27,436 nucleotides of DNA from a virus. The stretch covers positions 1 to 27,436 of IMG/VR virus record IMGVR_UViG_3300006921_000112, one strand, 5' to 3'. Shown here piece after piece: positions 6,113 through 14,147 of the stretch; within the stretch, counting starts at the first letter, position 1; the number at the start of each line of letters is the position of its first letter. Below the pieces are notes generated by a model. That model ran no database searches and was not told the DNA's origin. It saw only the letters and a program-made list of their open reading frames with translations. The position numbers were made by a program, and so were the translations under genes.

Positions 6113-7249
6113 ATGCCCATCCAACCAGACATTCTTGCGTCAACCCTGCGTATCCTAAAAGATCGTGAGGTAGACAATACATTTAAAAACATTCCTCTTC
6201 TTGATGCTATCCGTTCACATGGAGCAGTTATTGAGAGTGATGGTGGTAGCAAAGTAAACTGCCCAGCCATCATGACAGAACACAGTATGATTACTCAACT
6301 TTCCAGTGGGTATGAATCTGTAAACCTTGCTGTCAAAGACCCTCTTCGTCAAACCGAATACAACTGGTGTGACTTTGTTGCTCCTGTAGTAATCACTGAA
6401 AAAGAACAACTTTCCAACAAAGGCGATCGTGCAGTAATAAACATTGCTGAAGCCCGTCTAAAGTCTGTAATGGGCATGTTGCAACGTGAGTTCTGTAAAC
6501 AAGTTGTAGGTAATACTTCTACTGTTCTTTCTGAACTAGAATCACTACATCCTTCACGTTCTGGAGGCTGGTTTGCTTTACAACCTTTTGGCGACCAAAC
6601 TACAGGAAGCGTAGGGGCTTTGTCAAGAAATACTTATAAAACAACTTTCCAGAATCAATATGTTGATGTACCTTCTGCTTTCCCAGGTATGACTGATCAA
6701 GCTACTCGTCTTTTCCGAGCAATGAGTAAACTGTATATTGATTCTCAAGTATATGCTCCCGAAGGCGAAGTTGACATTATTCTTATGTCTCCTCGTTGTT
6801 ATGAGCTTTACAAGAACTCTCTCTTTAATCAAGAGCGATACACATCGATTCAAGAACAACGAGACATGGCAGGTAAACTTGGACTTATGTTCAATGGTGC
6901 TAAAGTTTATGTTGAGCCGAATCTTGGACAAACTTGGGTAGCCGCTGATTTTGATGGAACCAACACAGGTACAGCTACTGATATGCAAAATGCTGCTATT
7001 GTCTTTGGTGGTGCTGCTGGTCAATATACTACAGATGGAAACGCGAGTGGTACTATTGATGCAATGTTCTTAAACAGTAAACTTATGTCTTTGTATTTTG
7101 ATCGTGATGCTTACTTTGAAATGAGTGAGTTTGAACGTATTTCTGGATACGCGGCTATGGCTGCTAATATTATGACTCGTACACAACTTGCAACAGCAAA
7201 CTTGTCTGGTCATGGTATCCTTGTAAATGCATTTGCAACCATTAACTAA
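6113..7249 (+). CDS. Major capsid protein
   Basis: The protein is 378 aa, follows the scaffold and has the best ribosome site of the window (TAGGAGG at 6102-6108). It builds the icosahedral shell. The sequence has an N-terminal amphipathic stretch (1-45), mixed alpha/beta content, VDIILMSPRCYELYK (218-232) as in the A-domain of HK97-fold coat proteins, and a Gly/Ala-rich C-terminal third. No prohead-protease delta domain is apparent, which agrees with a separate scaffold gene. Codon use differs from the neighbours: by hand count 13 of 17 arginines are CGT, whereas the flanking large genes favour AGA and CGA, which fits very high expression. The assignment comes from gene order, expression signals and general pattern. 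A structure prediction would confirm the HK97 fold. Confidence 0.88.
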   Translation: MPIQPDILASTLRILKDREVDNTFKNIPLLDAIRSHGAVIESDGGSKVNCPAIMTEHSMITQLSSGYESVNLAVKDPLRQTEYNWCDFVAPVVITEKEQLSNKGDRAVINIAEARLKSVMGMLQREFCKQVVGNTSTVLSELESLHPSRSGGWFALQPFGDQTTGSVGALSRNTYKTTFQNQYVDVPSAFPGMTDQATRLFRAMSKLYIDSQVYAPEGEVDIILMSPRCYELYKNSLFNQERYTSIQEQRDMAGKLGLMFNGAKVYVEPNLGQTWVAADFDGTNTGTATDMQNAAIVFGGAAGQYTTDGNASGTIDAMFLNSKLMSLYFDRDAYFEMSEFERISGYAAMAANIMTRTQLATANLSGHGILVNAFATIN

Positions 7250-7260
7250 AGGATAATAAA

Positions 7261-7764
7261 ATGGCTACTCAAAACTTATTACAACGACTTGATTCTGCGG
7301 CAGATACAACTGGATCTTCCGTCAATGTGTCAGATCGTAGAATCGAAGAAGTGTTCATTGCTTCTGAAGCTATCTCTGCTGGTGATTTTGTTTGTCTTGA
7401 TCTTGACAAATCGGACAACAGTGACAAAGCATTGTATGTTAAAAAACTTACTGTTACTCCTATATCTTCTTTGGGTATTGGTGTTGCGATTGCTGCTGCC
7501 GGCATTGGTGAAAATATACGTGTATGTATTCGTGGAATGATTTCTGCGAATGTTGATACAGGTATCAATCAAGGCTATCGTCTTATTGGTTCATCTACTG
7601 CTGGACGTGCTGTTGTTGCTCCATCTTATCGTTCTGATCAAAAAGAAGGTAGTGGTGGTGCAGGTGCAGGTGCAGTTACTCAACAAGCGCACATTCTTGC
7701 GATTGCTGTAGGAGCATCTGGTGGTACTAACGTTGCTACAGTATACGTTCTTCCAAGCTTTTAA
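7261..7764 (+). CDS. Probable head decoration (cement) protein
   Basis: This 167-aa protein directly follows the capsid gene (gap 11 bases with an AAAGGA site) and precedes a terminator, so it should be co-transcribed at capsid level. It is beta-rich, with a compact segment (ISSLGIGVAIAAAGIGENIR, about 63-82) and a repeated Gly/Ala linker encoded by three tandem GGTGCA units near 7657-7674. Its codon choice follows the capsid gene (many CTT, GCT, GTT and CGT). Decoration proteins sit on the outside of expanded capsids and stabilise them against internal DNA pressure. No signal peptide or membrane segment is present. The family is not recognised with certainty; a head-fibre base is an alternative. 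Confidence 0.7.
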   Translation: MATQNLLQRLDSAADTTGSSVNVSDRRIEEVFIASEAISAGDFVCLDLDKSDNSDKALYVKKLTVTPISSLGIGVAIAAAGIGENIRVCIRGMISANVDTGINQGYRLIGSSTAGRAVVAPSYRSDQKEGSGGAGAGAVTQQAHILAIAVGASGGTNVATVYVLPSF

Positions 7765-7782
7765 TATATAGTATTGTGTTTT

Positions 7783-7822
7783 GGGGCTAGGTTATTCCGT
7801 TGGTCTAGCCTAGCCCCTTTTT
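7783..7822 (+). terminator. Intrinsic terminator after the capsid-decoration block
   Basis: A 9-bp perfect stem GGGGCTAGG (7783-7791) / CCTAGCCCC (7809-7817) with a 17-base loop is followed by TTTTT (7818-7822). The next start codon is only 13 bases further (7836), with its AGGTGA site in between. No promoter can fit there, so the downstream genes must be fed by read-through. Confidence 0.85.
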
Positions 7823-7835
7823 ATATAGGTGATGC

Positions 7836-9143
7836 ATGAACTTACAAGAGATTCGCCAATACATAGCCAACATTATTGACTATGACCCATCGGCAAACAA
7901 AGAATATACAGAGCAGATTGATGATGTAGTTAATCATCATTATCGTATGTTGTTCTCCGAGAAGGCATTTACCTTTGCTCAGAAAGAAAAAAAAATAGAA
8001 GTATATACAGATGCATCAAGAACAGCGTCTGGTTCATATGTAGCGATCTCCAAACTTACTGTTGTTGATTCTACGACAGATTTACCCAAGTGGATTGAAG
8101 GCAACATTGTAGAAATAAATGGCATCGAATATGATGTGCTTTACAGAGATCCGTCAAACTTAACAAGATTTTTTATTGCTGAAAGCATGGCAACGTTTGT
8201 TGCTATAAATATAACTTTTAAACAACGATTTATACGTTTACCCCAAGACTGTGTATCTCTTCTTCAAGTAGGAAGACGCAGTTATACAATCGCTCCCACA
8301 GATGTAGGGAGATTTGTTCCTTTGACTCGGTATGAAGATGAGTATTACAATCTTCCTTTGGACGAAGTAAACATTCCCAACTACTGGATAATGCAAGACA
8401 GCATTTCAATGCAGACTCCTACAGTTGGCCCAGCTGTCAGTGCTGTTGCCGCCGCATCGGCAGGTCAAGGTGTGCGATCTGTTCGTGTGGCACAGACATA
8501 CGTCAAGTGGATTAAAAATGGAGATGAGCATCAGATGGAAAGCGGATTGTCTTTATTCTCTGATCCCATACAACTGAGTGATACTCAAAAGTTACGTATT
8601 ACTGTACCTGTGTTCGCATCAAGAATACCTTTTGCGCGTAACTTTTATATATACAATGCCAATACCACCCAAGATTTTAAAGGTGTGTATTTTGTAGCCA
8701 AAGCAGATGTAGGTGGTGGTGGTAACATAGACATAGATTTTACTCAAACTGCTTTTGAGACAGGAACGTTTGTACTTGAGAATGAACGATATAGTTTCTA
8801 TGATGGATACAATCAACAGATACGTTTGTATCCTCGCCAGAATGAAGATTTTCATCTTTCGGTTCGATATGTGTACCGTCCTCCTAGATTGCAAGAAGAT
8901 ACGGACACACCACAACTTCCACAGTCACATCATTTGGTCCTGGCATACGCTTGTCTTATGGACATACTGAACAAACATGACAATCCGACATTGGCAGGGA
9001 TTTATAGACGAAAGTATGAACGTGAACTTATAAAGATGGAACAAAGATTCTTGACACAAAAGCCCAGAAGATTTGTAAAAGGATTTATGAAAGAAAGCGG
9101 TGTTGATACTGTACCCATGTGGACTCCTTTGAAGAGAGTATAA
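7836..9143 (+). CDS. Head-tail adaptor protein
   Basis: The 435-aa protein has helical ends and a beta-rich middle. Residues 1-45 (MNLQEIRQYIANIIDYDP and on) and about 345-420 (helices ending in a Lys/Arg-rich tail) resemble adaptor proteins of the P22 gp4 / T7 gp11 type, which seat below the portal and receive the tail. The long central part (about 50-340) is an insertion of beta domains, so the protein is larger than the minimal adaptors and may contribute to a collar. The gene lies between the capsid block and the nozzle gene, the position adaptors hold in podoviruses. Its start has AGGTGA upstream, and the stop overlaps the nozzle start as TAATG at 9141-9145. Confidence is moderate, because the name comes from position and the terminal helices. 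Confidence 0.7.
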   Translation: MNLQEIRQYIANIIDYDPSANKEYTEQIDDVVNHHYRMLFSEKAFTFAQKEKKIEVYTDASRTASGSYVAISKLTVVDSTTDLPKWIEGNIVEINGIEYDVLYRDPSNLTRFFIAESMATFVAINITFKQRFIRLPQDCVSLLQVGRRSYTIAPTDVGRFVPLTRYEDEYYNLPLDEVNIPNYWIMQDSISMQTPTVGPAVSAVAAASAGQGVRSVRVAQTYVKWIKNGDEHQMESGLSLFSDPIQLSDTQKLRITVPVFASRIPFARNFYIYNANTTQDFKGVYFVAKADVGGGGNIDIDFTQTAFETGTFVLENERYSFYDGYNQQIRLYPRQNEDFHLSVRYVYRPPRLQEDTDTPQLPQSHHLVLAYACLMDILNKHDNPTLAGIYRRKYERELIKMEQRFLTQKPRRFVKGFMKESGVDTVPMWTPLKRV

Positions 9144-11215
9144 TGAAAGATACCAATGTCAAAATAGATATGCTTAAGGGTATTCACGAACAATACCCAC
9201 AACCACAAGATTCTGTGATGGAACTCATCAACTGGCAGGTAGACCAGTATACAGGAGGTTGGACTAATCGCATTGGGTATGAGAAGTATGACAGCAATGC
9301 CAGTACATTTAATCCGTTTGTAACGAATCGTGTTGATAGTTTGTTTTATGTACAACGGCATCAAGGAGCGCAGGATTCTATTTTGTTCGAACAAGCAGGT
9401 GTTTTGTACCAGCTGAATGATTTTGATGGTACGTTAAAAAAGAATGCATTGTCAACAGGAAGAACACAACCCAAGTCAACAGAGGTTTGTACACAGTATG
9501 CTCAGTTTGGACGTTTTATTTTGTATGCGAATGGATATGACAGACCAAGTAAAACTCACCTATGGCCCTGTACATCATATGCTACCAACTATTTAATAGA
9601 GTATCCATTGGGTTTTGATAATCTTCCTTCTTCTCCTGTGTTTTGGGGAATGGAAACTGATCCTACATTGACAGGTGCAAGTGGAGATGTGGCTTCGATT
9701 TGGTTTGGTGCAGATGAAAATAAAGGACTTGGGATTGCTGTTGCAACAAAAGAAAATAAATATAAATACAAAGTTTCTTTTGTTAATACAGCAGGTGCTG
9801 AAGGCCCGTTGAGTACTGAAAGCAGTACGATTGAATGGGAAACTCCGGCATCAAATATTCGGCTTGCTGGAGTAATCGAAATCCCCGTTGGCAATAATGA
9901 TGTTGTTGCAAGAAGGGTTTACAGGACGAAAAACTTTTCAGATGATGGAGGCAATGATGGCAATATCTATTATTTTGTTTCTGAAATACCCAACAATAAA
10001 GATGATTTTTTTATTGATGACGTTACTGATAGTGCTTTGGGCAGTTCAGCACCTTTGACAACTGACTCCATTGCGTTCCCATCGATGAAGTGTAGATACT
10101 TAGGAGTCTACAAGGATTGTTTGTTTATAGATGGTGGTATAGATAATGATTTAACTCTGTACTATAGTTATCCAGCTCAACCAGATAGATATGCGGCATT
10201 AAGTTTCTTGACGTTGGCTCATCGTCAAGGTGGAGGATTGACAGGATTATTTTCGTACTTCAACAATCTTTTGATTTTCCGAGAATACTCCATCGATATT
10301 GTTCGTGGTGACTATCCAAACTTTACTGCAACGAATCTCACACAATATATTGGCACACGTGCAACAGACACAATCACAGGTGTAGTTGGACTTGGAGTAT
10401 TATTTTTGAGCTATGATGGCATTTACAGCATCAACATTAATCTAGACTACAATGATAATCCGACAGTAAAAAATGTTACTCCTCATTTAAGAGATACATT
10501 TGAACGCATAAATAAAGATGCAATCTCCAAAGCCTCTGCTGTATATAGCAAAAAGCGAAGAGAATATATTGTACATTTTCCTGTAGATGGGAGTCCAATA
10601 AATAATCTAGGTCTTGTATATCACACAGATAAAGGAACATGGTCTATAAGGGAATCTATACCGGCTGGCCATTTGGTTGTAAATGCTGGTGGAGATGTTC
10701 TCTTTGGCACAGCAGACACAGTCCCCAATACAAATGTTGAACATGGTATTATGGTATTGTCTCGCAAACGCACAGCAGGTTCATCGATTGTTGAAGACAC
10801 AATGACAGACAATCCTCCTTTGGTATCAACAATAAGGTCTGCATGGTTAGATTTTGGGGACCCTGGAGCGAAGAAGAAAATACATTCTGTGTACTTGTTT
10901 ATTGCAACAGGTGGTGACCAGTCTATATCTTTGGATTACTACATGGATTTTGATTACAACAACACATATTCGACAGTGGCATTACGTCAACAAAGACCAG
11001 ACTTTTTCGACCAGAACGTGTATGATAAAGTACAACTAGATGTAGATGCGTATTGGGAAGAACCTTTGGTTACAACCATACGATATGATGTGCATAGTCA
11101 AGCATGTTCATATTTTCAGTGGAAAATACAAACACAAGAAGATGTACACATTATTGGATATGCGATTGATTTTACAAGTTCTGGCATGAGAGTTATTAAA
11201 GGTAAAAAAGTATGA
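9143..11215 (+). CDS. Tail nozzle, beta-propeller tail tube protein
   Basis: The product is 690 aa. Podovirus nozzle proteins (T7 gp12, P22 gp10) form a hexameric beta-propeller tube closing the tail. Propeller-like blades are visible: LFSYFNNLLIFREYSIDIVR, then GVVGLGVLFLSYDGIYSI (both in 360-440), then KASAVYSKKRREYIVHFP and LGLVYHTDKGTWSIRE (about 465-510). An N-terminal segment ELINWQVDQYTGGWTNRIGY (about 28-47) is typical of these proteins. A fibronectin-like insert (about 205-260) precedes the propeller repeats. A start at 9119 is possible but would overlap the adaptor gene by 25 bases; ATG 9143 in a TAATG overlap is preferred. The stop overlaps the next gene as ATGA at 11212-11215. Confidence 0.82.
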   Translation: MKDTNVKIDMLKGIHEQYPQPQDSVMELINWQVDQYTGGWTNRIGYEKYDSNASTFNPFVTNRVDSLFYVQRHQGAQDSILFEQAGVLYQLNDFDGTLKKNALSTGRTQPKSTEVCTQYAQFGRFILYANGYDRPSKTHLWPCTSYATNYLIEYPLGFDNLPSSPVFWGMETDPTLTGASGDVASIWFGADENKGLGIAVATKENKYKYKVSFVNTAGAEGPLSTESSTIEWETPASNIRLAGVIEIPVGNNDVVARRVYRTKNFSDDGGNDGNIYYFVSEIPNNKDDFFIDDVTDSALGSSAPLTTDSIAFPSMKCRYLGVYKDCLFIDGGIDNDLTLYYSYPAQPDRYAALSFLTLAHRQGGGLTGLFSYFNNLLIFREYSIDIVRGDYPNFTATNLTQYIGTRATDTITGVVGLGVLFLSYDGIYSININLDYNDNPTVKNVTPHLRDTFERINKDAISKASAVYSKKRREYIVHFPVDGSPINNLGLVYHTDKGTWSIRESIPAGHLVVNAGGDVLFGTADTVPNTNVEHGIMVLSRKRTAGSSIVEDTMTDNPPLVSTIRSAWLDFGDPGAKKKIHSVYLFIATGGDQSISLDYYMDFDYNNTYSTVALRQQRPDFFDQNVYDKVQLDVDAYWEEPLVTTIRYDVHSQACSYFQWKIQTQEDVHIIGYAIDFTSSGMRVIKGKKV

Positions 11216-11820
11216 AGAAGTGGACAGAAGCACATCCCAGAGATAATGCGATTGCAGATTATAAAGAGTTTAATCGTGGGTACAACGAGTACAAGTCTGC
11301 TTTAAATGGTGGTGTTGATCGCACTATGACTCCTCCCAATGTGTTGAACAGGACTACAGTACAACCTAGGGCTTTTCATGCAGTCAATATATTTAAACGT
11401 GGAGATATGAATGTACTTGTTGACCCAGCGACAGGTGCGCCTTTTGGTGATTTTCGTGGTTTGTCTTATAATACTTATGGGGGTGGCTGGGTTACTGTAG
11501 ATGAGTTTGCGATTACAAACTTTAAAGATGGTATGCTTCATTGGGAGTTTTCTTCTCATGTATACAACAATGTGTTTTATTCTGCAAACCCCAAGTCTGT
11601 AAGCATCCGATTGTTGTTCGATGGTGTTGAAGTCTGCAATGCATATAAACTTCCAGAACCCATATCTACATTTAGATTGGTGTGCGATGTTCCCATTACA
11701 GGTTCGCCCAATACAGTTGCAGTTCAAGCGCGCTCAGTTGCTCCTTCAGCTACAGAGAATCAAAAGTGTTTATTTTCATTGTTGGCAATGCAACATTTAT
11801 TTATAGGTAGATGGCGATGA
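11212..11820 (+). CDS. Beta-rich virion protein, first of three
   Basis: The protein is 202 aa and not recognised by family. It starts with a charged helical segment (1-32) carrying NEYKSALNGGVDRTM, then a Pro-containing linker and a beta-sandwich-like C-terminal region (about 85-202) with an alternating hydrophobic pattern (VSIRLLFDGVEV; TVAVQARSV). The ATGA overlap with the nozzle gene implies coupled translation and a role in the tail or neck. Small proteins with an N-terminal anchor helix and a jelly-roll-like domain in this position are often neck or tail appendages or receptor-contact proteins (inference). The next two genes have a similar layout. Confidence 0.7.
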   Translation: MKKWTEAHPRDNAIADYKEFNRGYNEYKSALNGGVDRTMTPPNVLNRTTVQPRAFHAVNIFKRGDMNVLVDPATGAPFGDFRGLSYNTYGGGWVTVDEFAITNFKDGMLHWEFSSHVYNNVFYSANPKSVSIRLLFDGVEVCNAYKLPEPISTFRLVCDVPITGSPNTVAVQARSVAPSATENQKCLFSLLAMQHLFIGRWR

Positions 11821-12614
11821 GTAGGATAACAAATACAAATCCTCCGAATCGAGGAGACAAACTTACAAGTGCAGATTTAAATACTTCATTTACAGAAGTA
11901 AACAATGCATTTCCAATGGATGCAGAGAATGTACGGAATGAAGGATTAGACCAACCATCTTTTGCTTTGGCTGGAACTTCTGGACAATCTGGTATTATTT
12001 TGATTAAAGCAGATGAGAATGACAACTCAGTATCTGTTATTGTAAATGCCAATACAGTTGCAGGTGCGCCTCCGTTTGATGCTCCAACTACTGTGCAAAC
12101 TTGGACAACTGGTATTGTTCCATTTAATCAAAATAAAATAATACGTGTGTATTGGCAGTTTGAAAATGTAATCTCCGGTATTTCTTCGATTGCGTCAACA
12201 ACAAATGGTATTAGTTGGGCTGTATGGCTGGAATGGCAGTTATCAAGTGGTGGTGCTTTTGTGCCTGTACCATTTCAGAGTGACTTTGAGGATATACAAA
12301 TATCACCGGCAACATATGGTGCATCTTCTTTGAAAACATATGCATCGACATTTGTGAATCATACGTATGTACGTTCTGGTGGTTATGATTTACCCCCTGC
12401 TCGTACAGGTTATGGTTGTTGGTTGTTTAAAGCAGATCAAAACTATGTCATATATGGATTGAGATTGAGAGCGAGAGGATTATTGACTGGTGAATACAAT
12501 GCTACTCCTGTATCTGGAGATCCTGTAAATATGTGGAGACTTGTACAAAGTCTTGCAGGTCAAATAACAATCAATAAAAGCTACATGGCTTATATGATAA
12601 TGGAGGAACAATGA
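11817..12614 (+). CDS. Beta-rich virion protein, second of three
   Basis: The product is 265 aa. Its N-terminal part (about 7-50) has NPPNRGDKLTSADLNTSF followed by AENVRNEGLDQPSF. This pattern is common at the virion-binding end of small phage fibre and collar proteins, where helices pack as a trimer. The rest is beta-rich, with a Trp-rich stretch (ISWAVWLEWQL) and a terminal helix ending in MEEQ. An ATG at 11811 is possible, but the GGTAG ribosome site at 11806-11810 would then touch the start. ATG 11817 overlaps the previous stop as ATGA and sits at normal spacing. The family is unknown; a tail or neck appendage is inferred. Confidence 0.7.
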   Translation: MSRITNTNPPNRGDKLTSADLNTSFTEVNNAFPMDAENVRNEGLDQPSFALAGTSGQSGIILIKADENDNSVSVIVNANTVAGAPPFDAPTTVQTWTTGIVPFNQNKIIRVYWQFENVISGISSIASTTNGISWAVWLEWQLSSGGAFVPVPFQSDFEDIQISPATYGASSLKTYASTFVNHTYVRSGGYDLPPARTGYGCWLFKADQNYVIYGLRLRARGLLTGEYNATPVSGDPVNMWRLVQSLAGQITINKSYMAYMIMEEQ

Positions 12615-13270
12615 GTATAACGTTTCCTAAAACCTTTGTCTCTGGTGAAACTTTACAGGCAGAAGATGTACGCAATAACTTGGGAGCAATGAGAGATAAG
12701 CAACAAAATCTTACTGGTACAGACATTTTGTTGTCTCAGTCTTGGGTAGATACGCACCACATAATGCAAAGTAGATACGAATCAACGAAGAACATTTCTG
12801 TAAATGTGTCTGGTGTTTTTGGTGGAAGAAACAATGGTGCATTTTTAAATAATCTTTCGTACTCTTCTAGATGGATTAGTGAAGGAACAAACAATAATAC
12901 AAGACGAGTTTATATTCCGTACACAAATATAACCTTTGATATACTTCGTCCATGTACACTATTTTTCCAATGGGCTATGATACATCAAAGCAAATCAGAT
13001 GTAGATGGAACACTAGGCAAAACTCTTTTGCATGCGTCCTTGAATGATAAGGCAATCGCAGGAAGTGGAGTTGACCATATTGTCTTTGAGCAACCAAACG
13101 CAAGCATAAATAATGTATTGGTAGATGGAACACGAACAACGAATGGTATTATTTTAAAGAATATAAGTAATCAAGTATTAGATTACAGTATAGGATTGAC
13201 TGGACAATCAACAGCAGGCAAATGTCAAAATGTTTCCTGGTCAGTTTCTCTTGAATGTTTTTATATGTAG
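12611..13270 (+). CDS. Beta-rich virion protein, third of three
   Basis: The product is 219 aa. The N-terminus FPKTFVSGETLQAEDVRNNL (5-24) is a short beta/helix anchor like that in the preceding gene (G-x-x-L-x-x-x-D-x-x-x-N). The remainder is predicted as beta strands with many Asn, Ser and Gly, ending in a strand with Trp and Cys (VSWSVSLECFYM). An ATGA overlap and a GGAGGA site link it to the preceding gene. It is probably a structural appendage in the same assembly as its two neighbours, perhaps a hetero-oligomer with them (inference). No enzyme motif is seen. Confidence 0.7.
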   Translation: MSITFPKTFVSGETLQAEDVRNNLGAMRDKQQNLTGTDILLSQSWVDTHHIMQSRYESTKNISVNVSGVFGGRNNGAFLNNLSYSSRWISEGTNNNTRRVYIPYTNITFDILRPCTLFFQWAMIHQSKSDVDGTLGKTLLHASLNDKAIAGSGVDHIVFEQPNASINNVLVDGTRTTNGIILKNISNQVLDYSIGLTGQSTAGKCQNVSWSVSLECFYM

Positions 13271-13279
13271 GAGTATAAA

Positions 13280-14146
13280 ATGGAACCAATGACAATGGCT
13301 TTGATTGCAGGTGCTGTTCAATCAGCAGTTAAAGGCGGTGTAAAAGCGTATGGTGAATATGGTACTGCACAAGATTTAAAGCTTACAGAAGAACAAAGAA
13401 GGCGATTGCGAGAGCTAGAACGCCTACAAGCCGAAGATGCTTTGGGAATGAGTACAGGCCAACGAGAACAGTATCGATCGCAAGCAATGTCTCCTGTACA
13501 GACTGCTGAACGAGAAGCGTTGGCTAGGTTTGGTGCGGCACAATCTGTTGCAGACATTGGTCAAGGTGCGGCTTTTCGTCAACAACAGGCTTTAAAGCAA
13601 GCAAGTGAAAATGCCAGAGCAGAAGTAAGCCGATCAGTTGCAGAACGAGATGCACAAGTAGCACAACAACAAGCAGAAGAGAAGGCTCGTCTTAAAACAC
13701 AGCAGAATCAAGCGAAAGCATTAGAGCGTCAAGCGGCTTTGTCCTTGGTAGGTGGAGTTGCTGATGGTGCTTTGGAGGCAGTACAGATTGGTGCAGAACA
13801 TAAGTATCAAGAACAGTTGTACGACAAACGATTAAAAGATTTACGTGGTGGTCAAGCGGTTACAAGTCAAGGCGCACAAAGTATGTTGGGTATATCTCCT
13901 CAAATGGAGGCAGTACAAAATACCAAAGCAACTCCTCAATCTTTAGGTGGTGATGCAAATAGATTTGTTGATGGAATGATTCCTACTACTGAAGATAGTA
14001 TGACATTAGAACAATATGCCAGCGGTCTTACTGGGAACTTAGTAGGAAGTTCATTATCGTCAGTTTTAAAGCATTTGTCTGGGGGCGGTATTCCAAGAGA
14101 TACATATGAAGCACTAATACAAAATATGCTAATAGGAAGTTATTAA
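13280..14146 (+). CDS. Internal virion (ejection) protein A
   Basis: The product is 288 aa and rich in Ala, Gln, Glu and Arg. A short hydrophobic N-terminal helix (about 5-22, ALIAGAVQSAVKGGVKAY) is followed by a long charged coiled coil (about 35-155), a second Ala/Gly-rich hydrophobic helix (ALSLVGGVADGALEAVQIG, about 154-172) and a Gly/Ser-rich tail. This layout matches small ejection or pilot proteins such as T7 gp14, which leave the head first and enter the outer membrane to start the DNA conduit. It precedes two larger candidate core proteins in the T7 order (small, medium, giant). Its start has TAGGAG eight bases upstream. Confidence 0.75.
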   Translation: MEPMTMALIAGAVQSAVKGGVKAYGEYGTAQDLKLTEEQRRRLRELERLQAEDALGMSTGQREQYRSQAMSPVQTAEREALARFGAAQSVADIGQGAAFRQQQALKQASENARAEVSRSVAERDAQVAQQQAEEKARLKTQQNQAKALERQAALSLVGGVADGALEAVQIGAEHKYQEQLYDKRLKDLRGGQAVTSQGAQSMLGISPQMEAVQNTKATPQSLGGDANRFVDGMIPTTEDSMTLEQYASGLTGNLVGSSLSSVLKHLSGGGIPRDTYEALIQNMLIGSY

Positions 14147-14147
14147 A

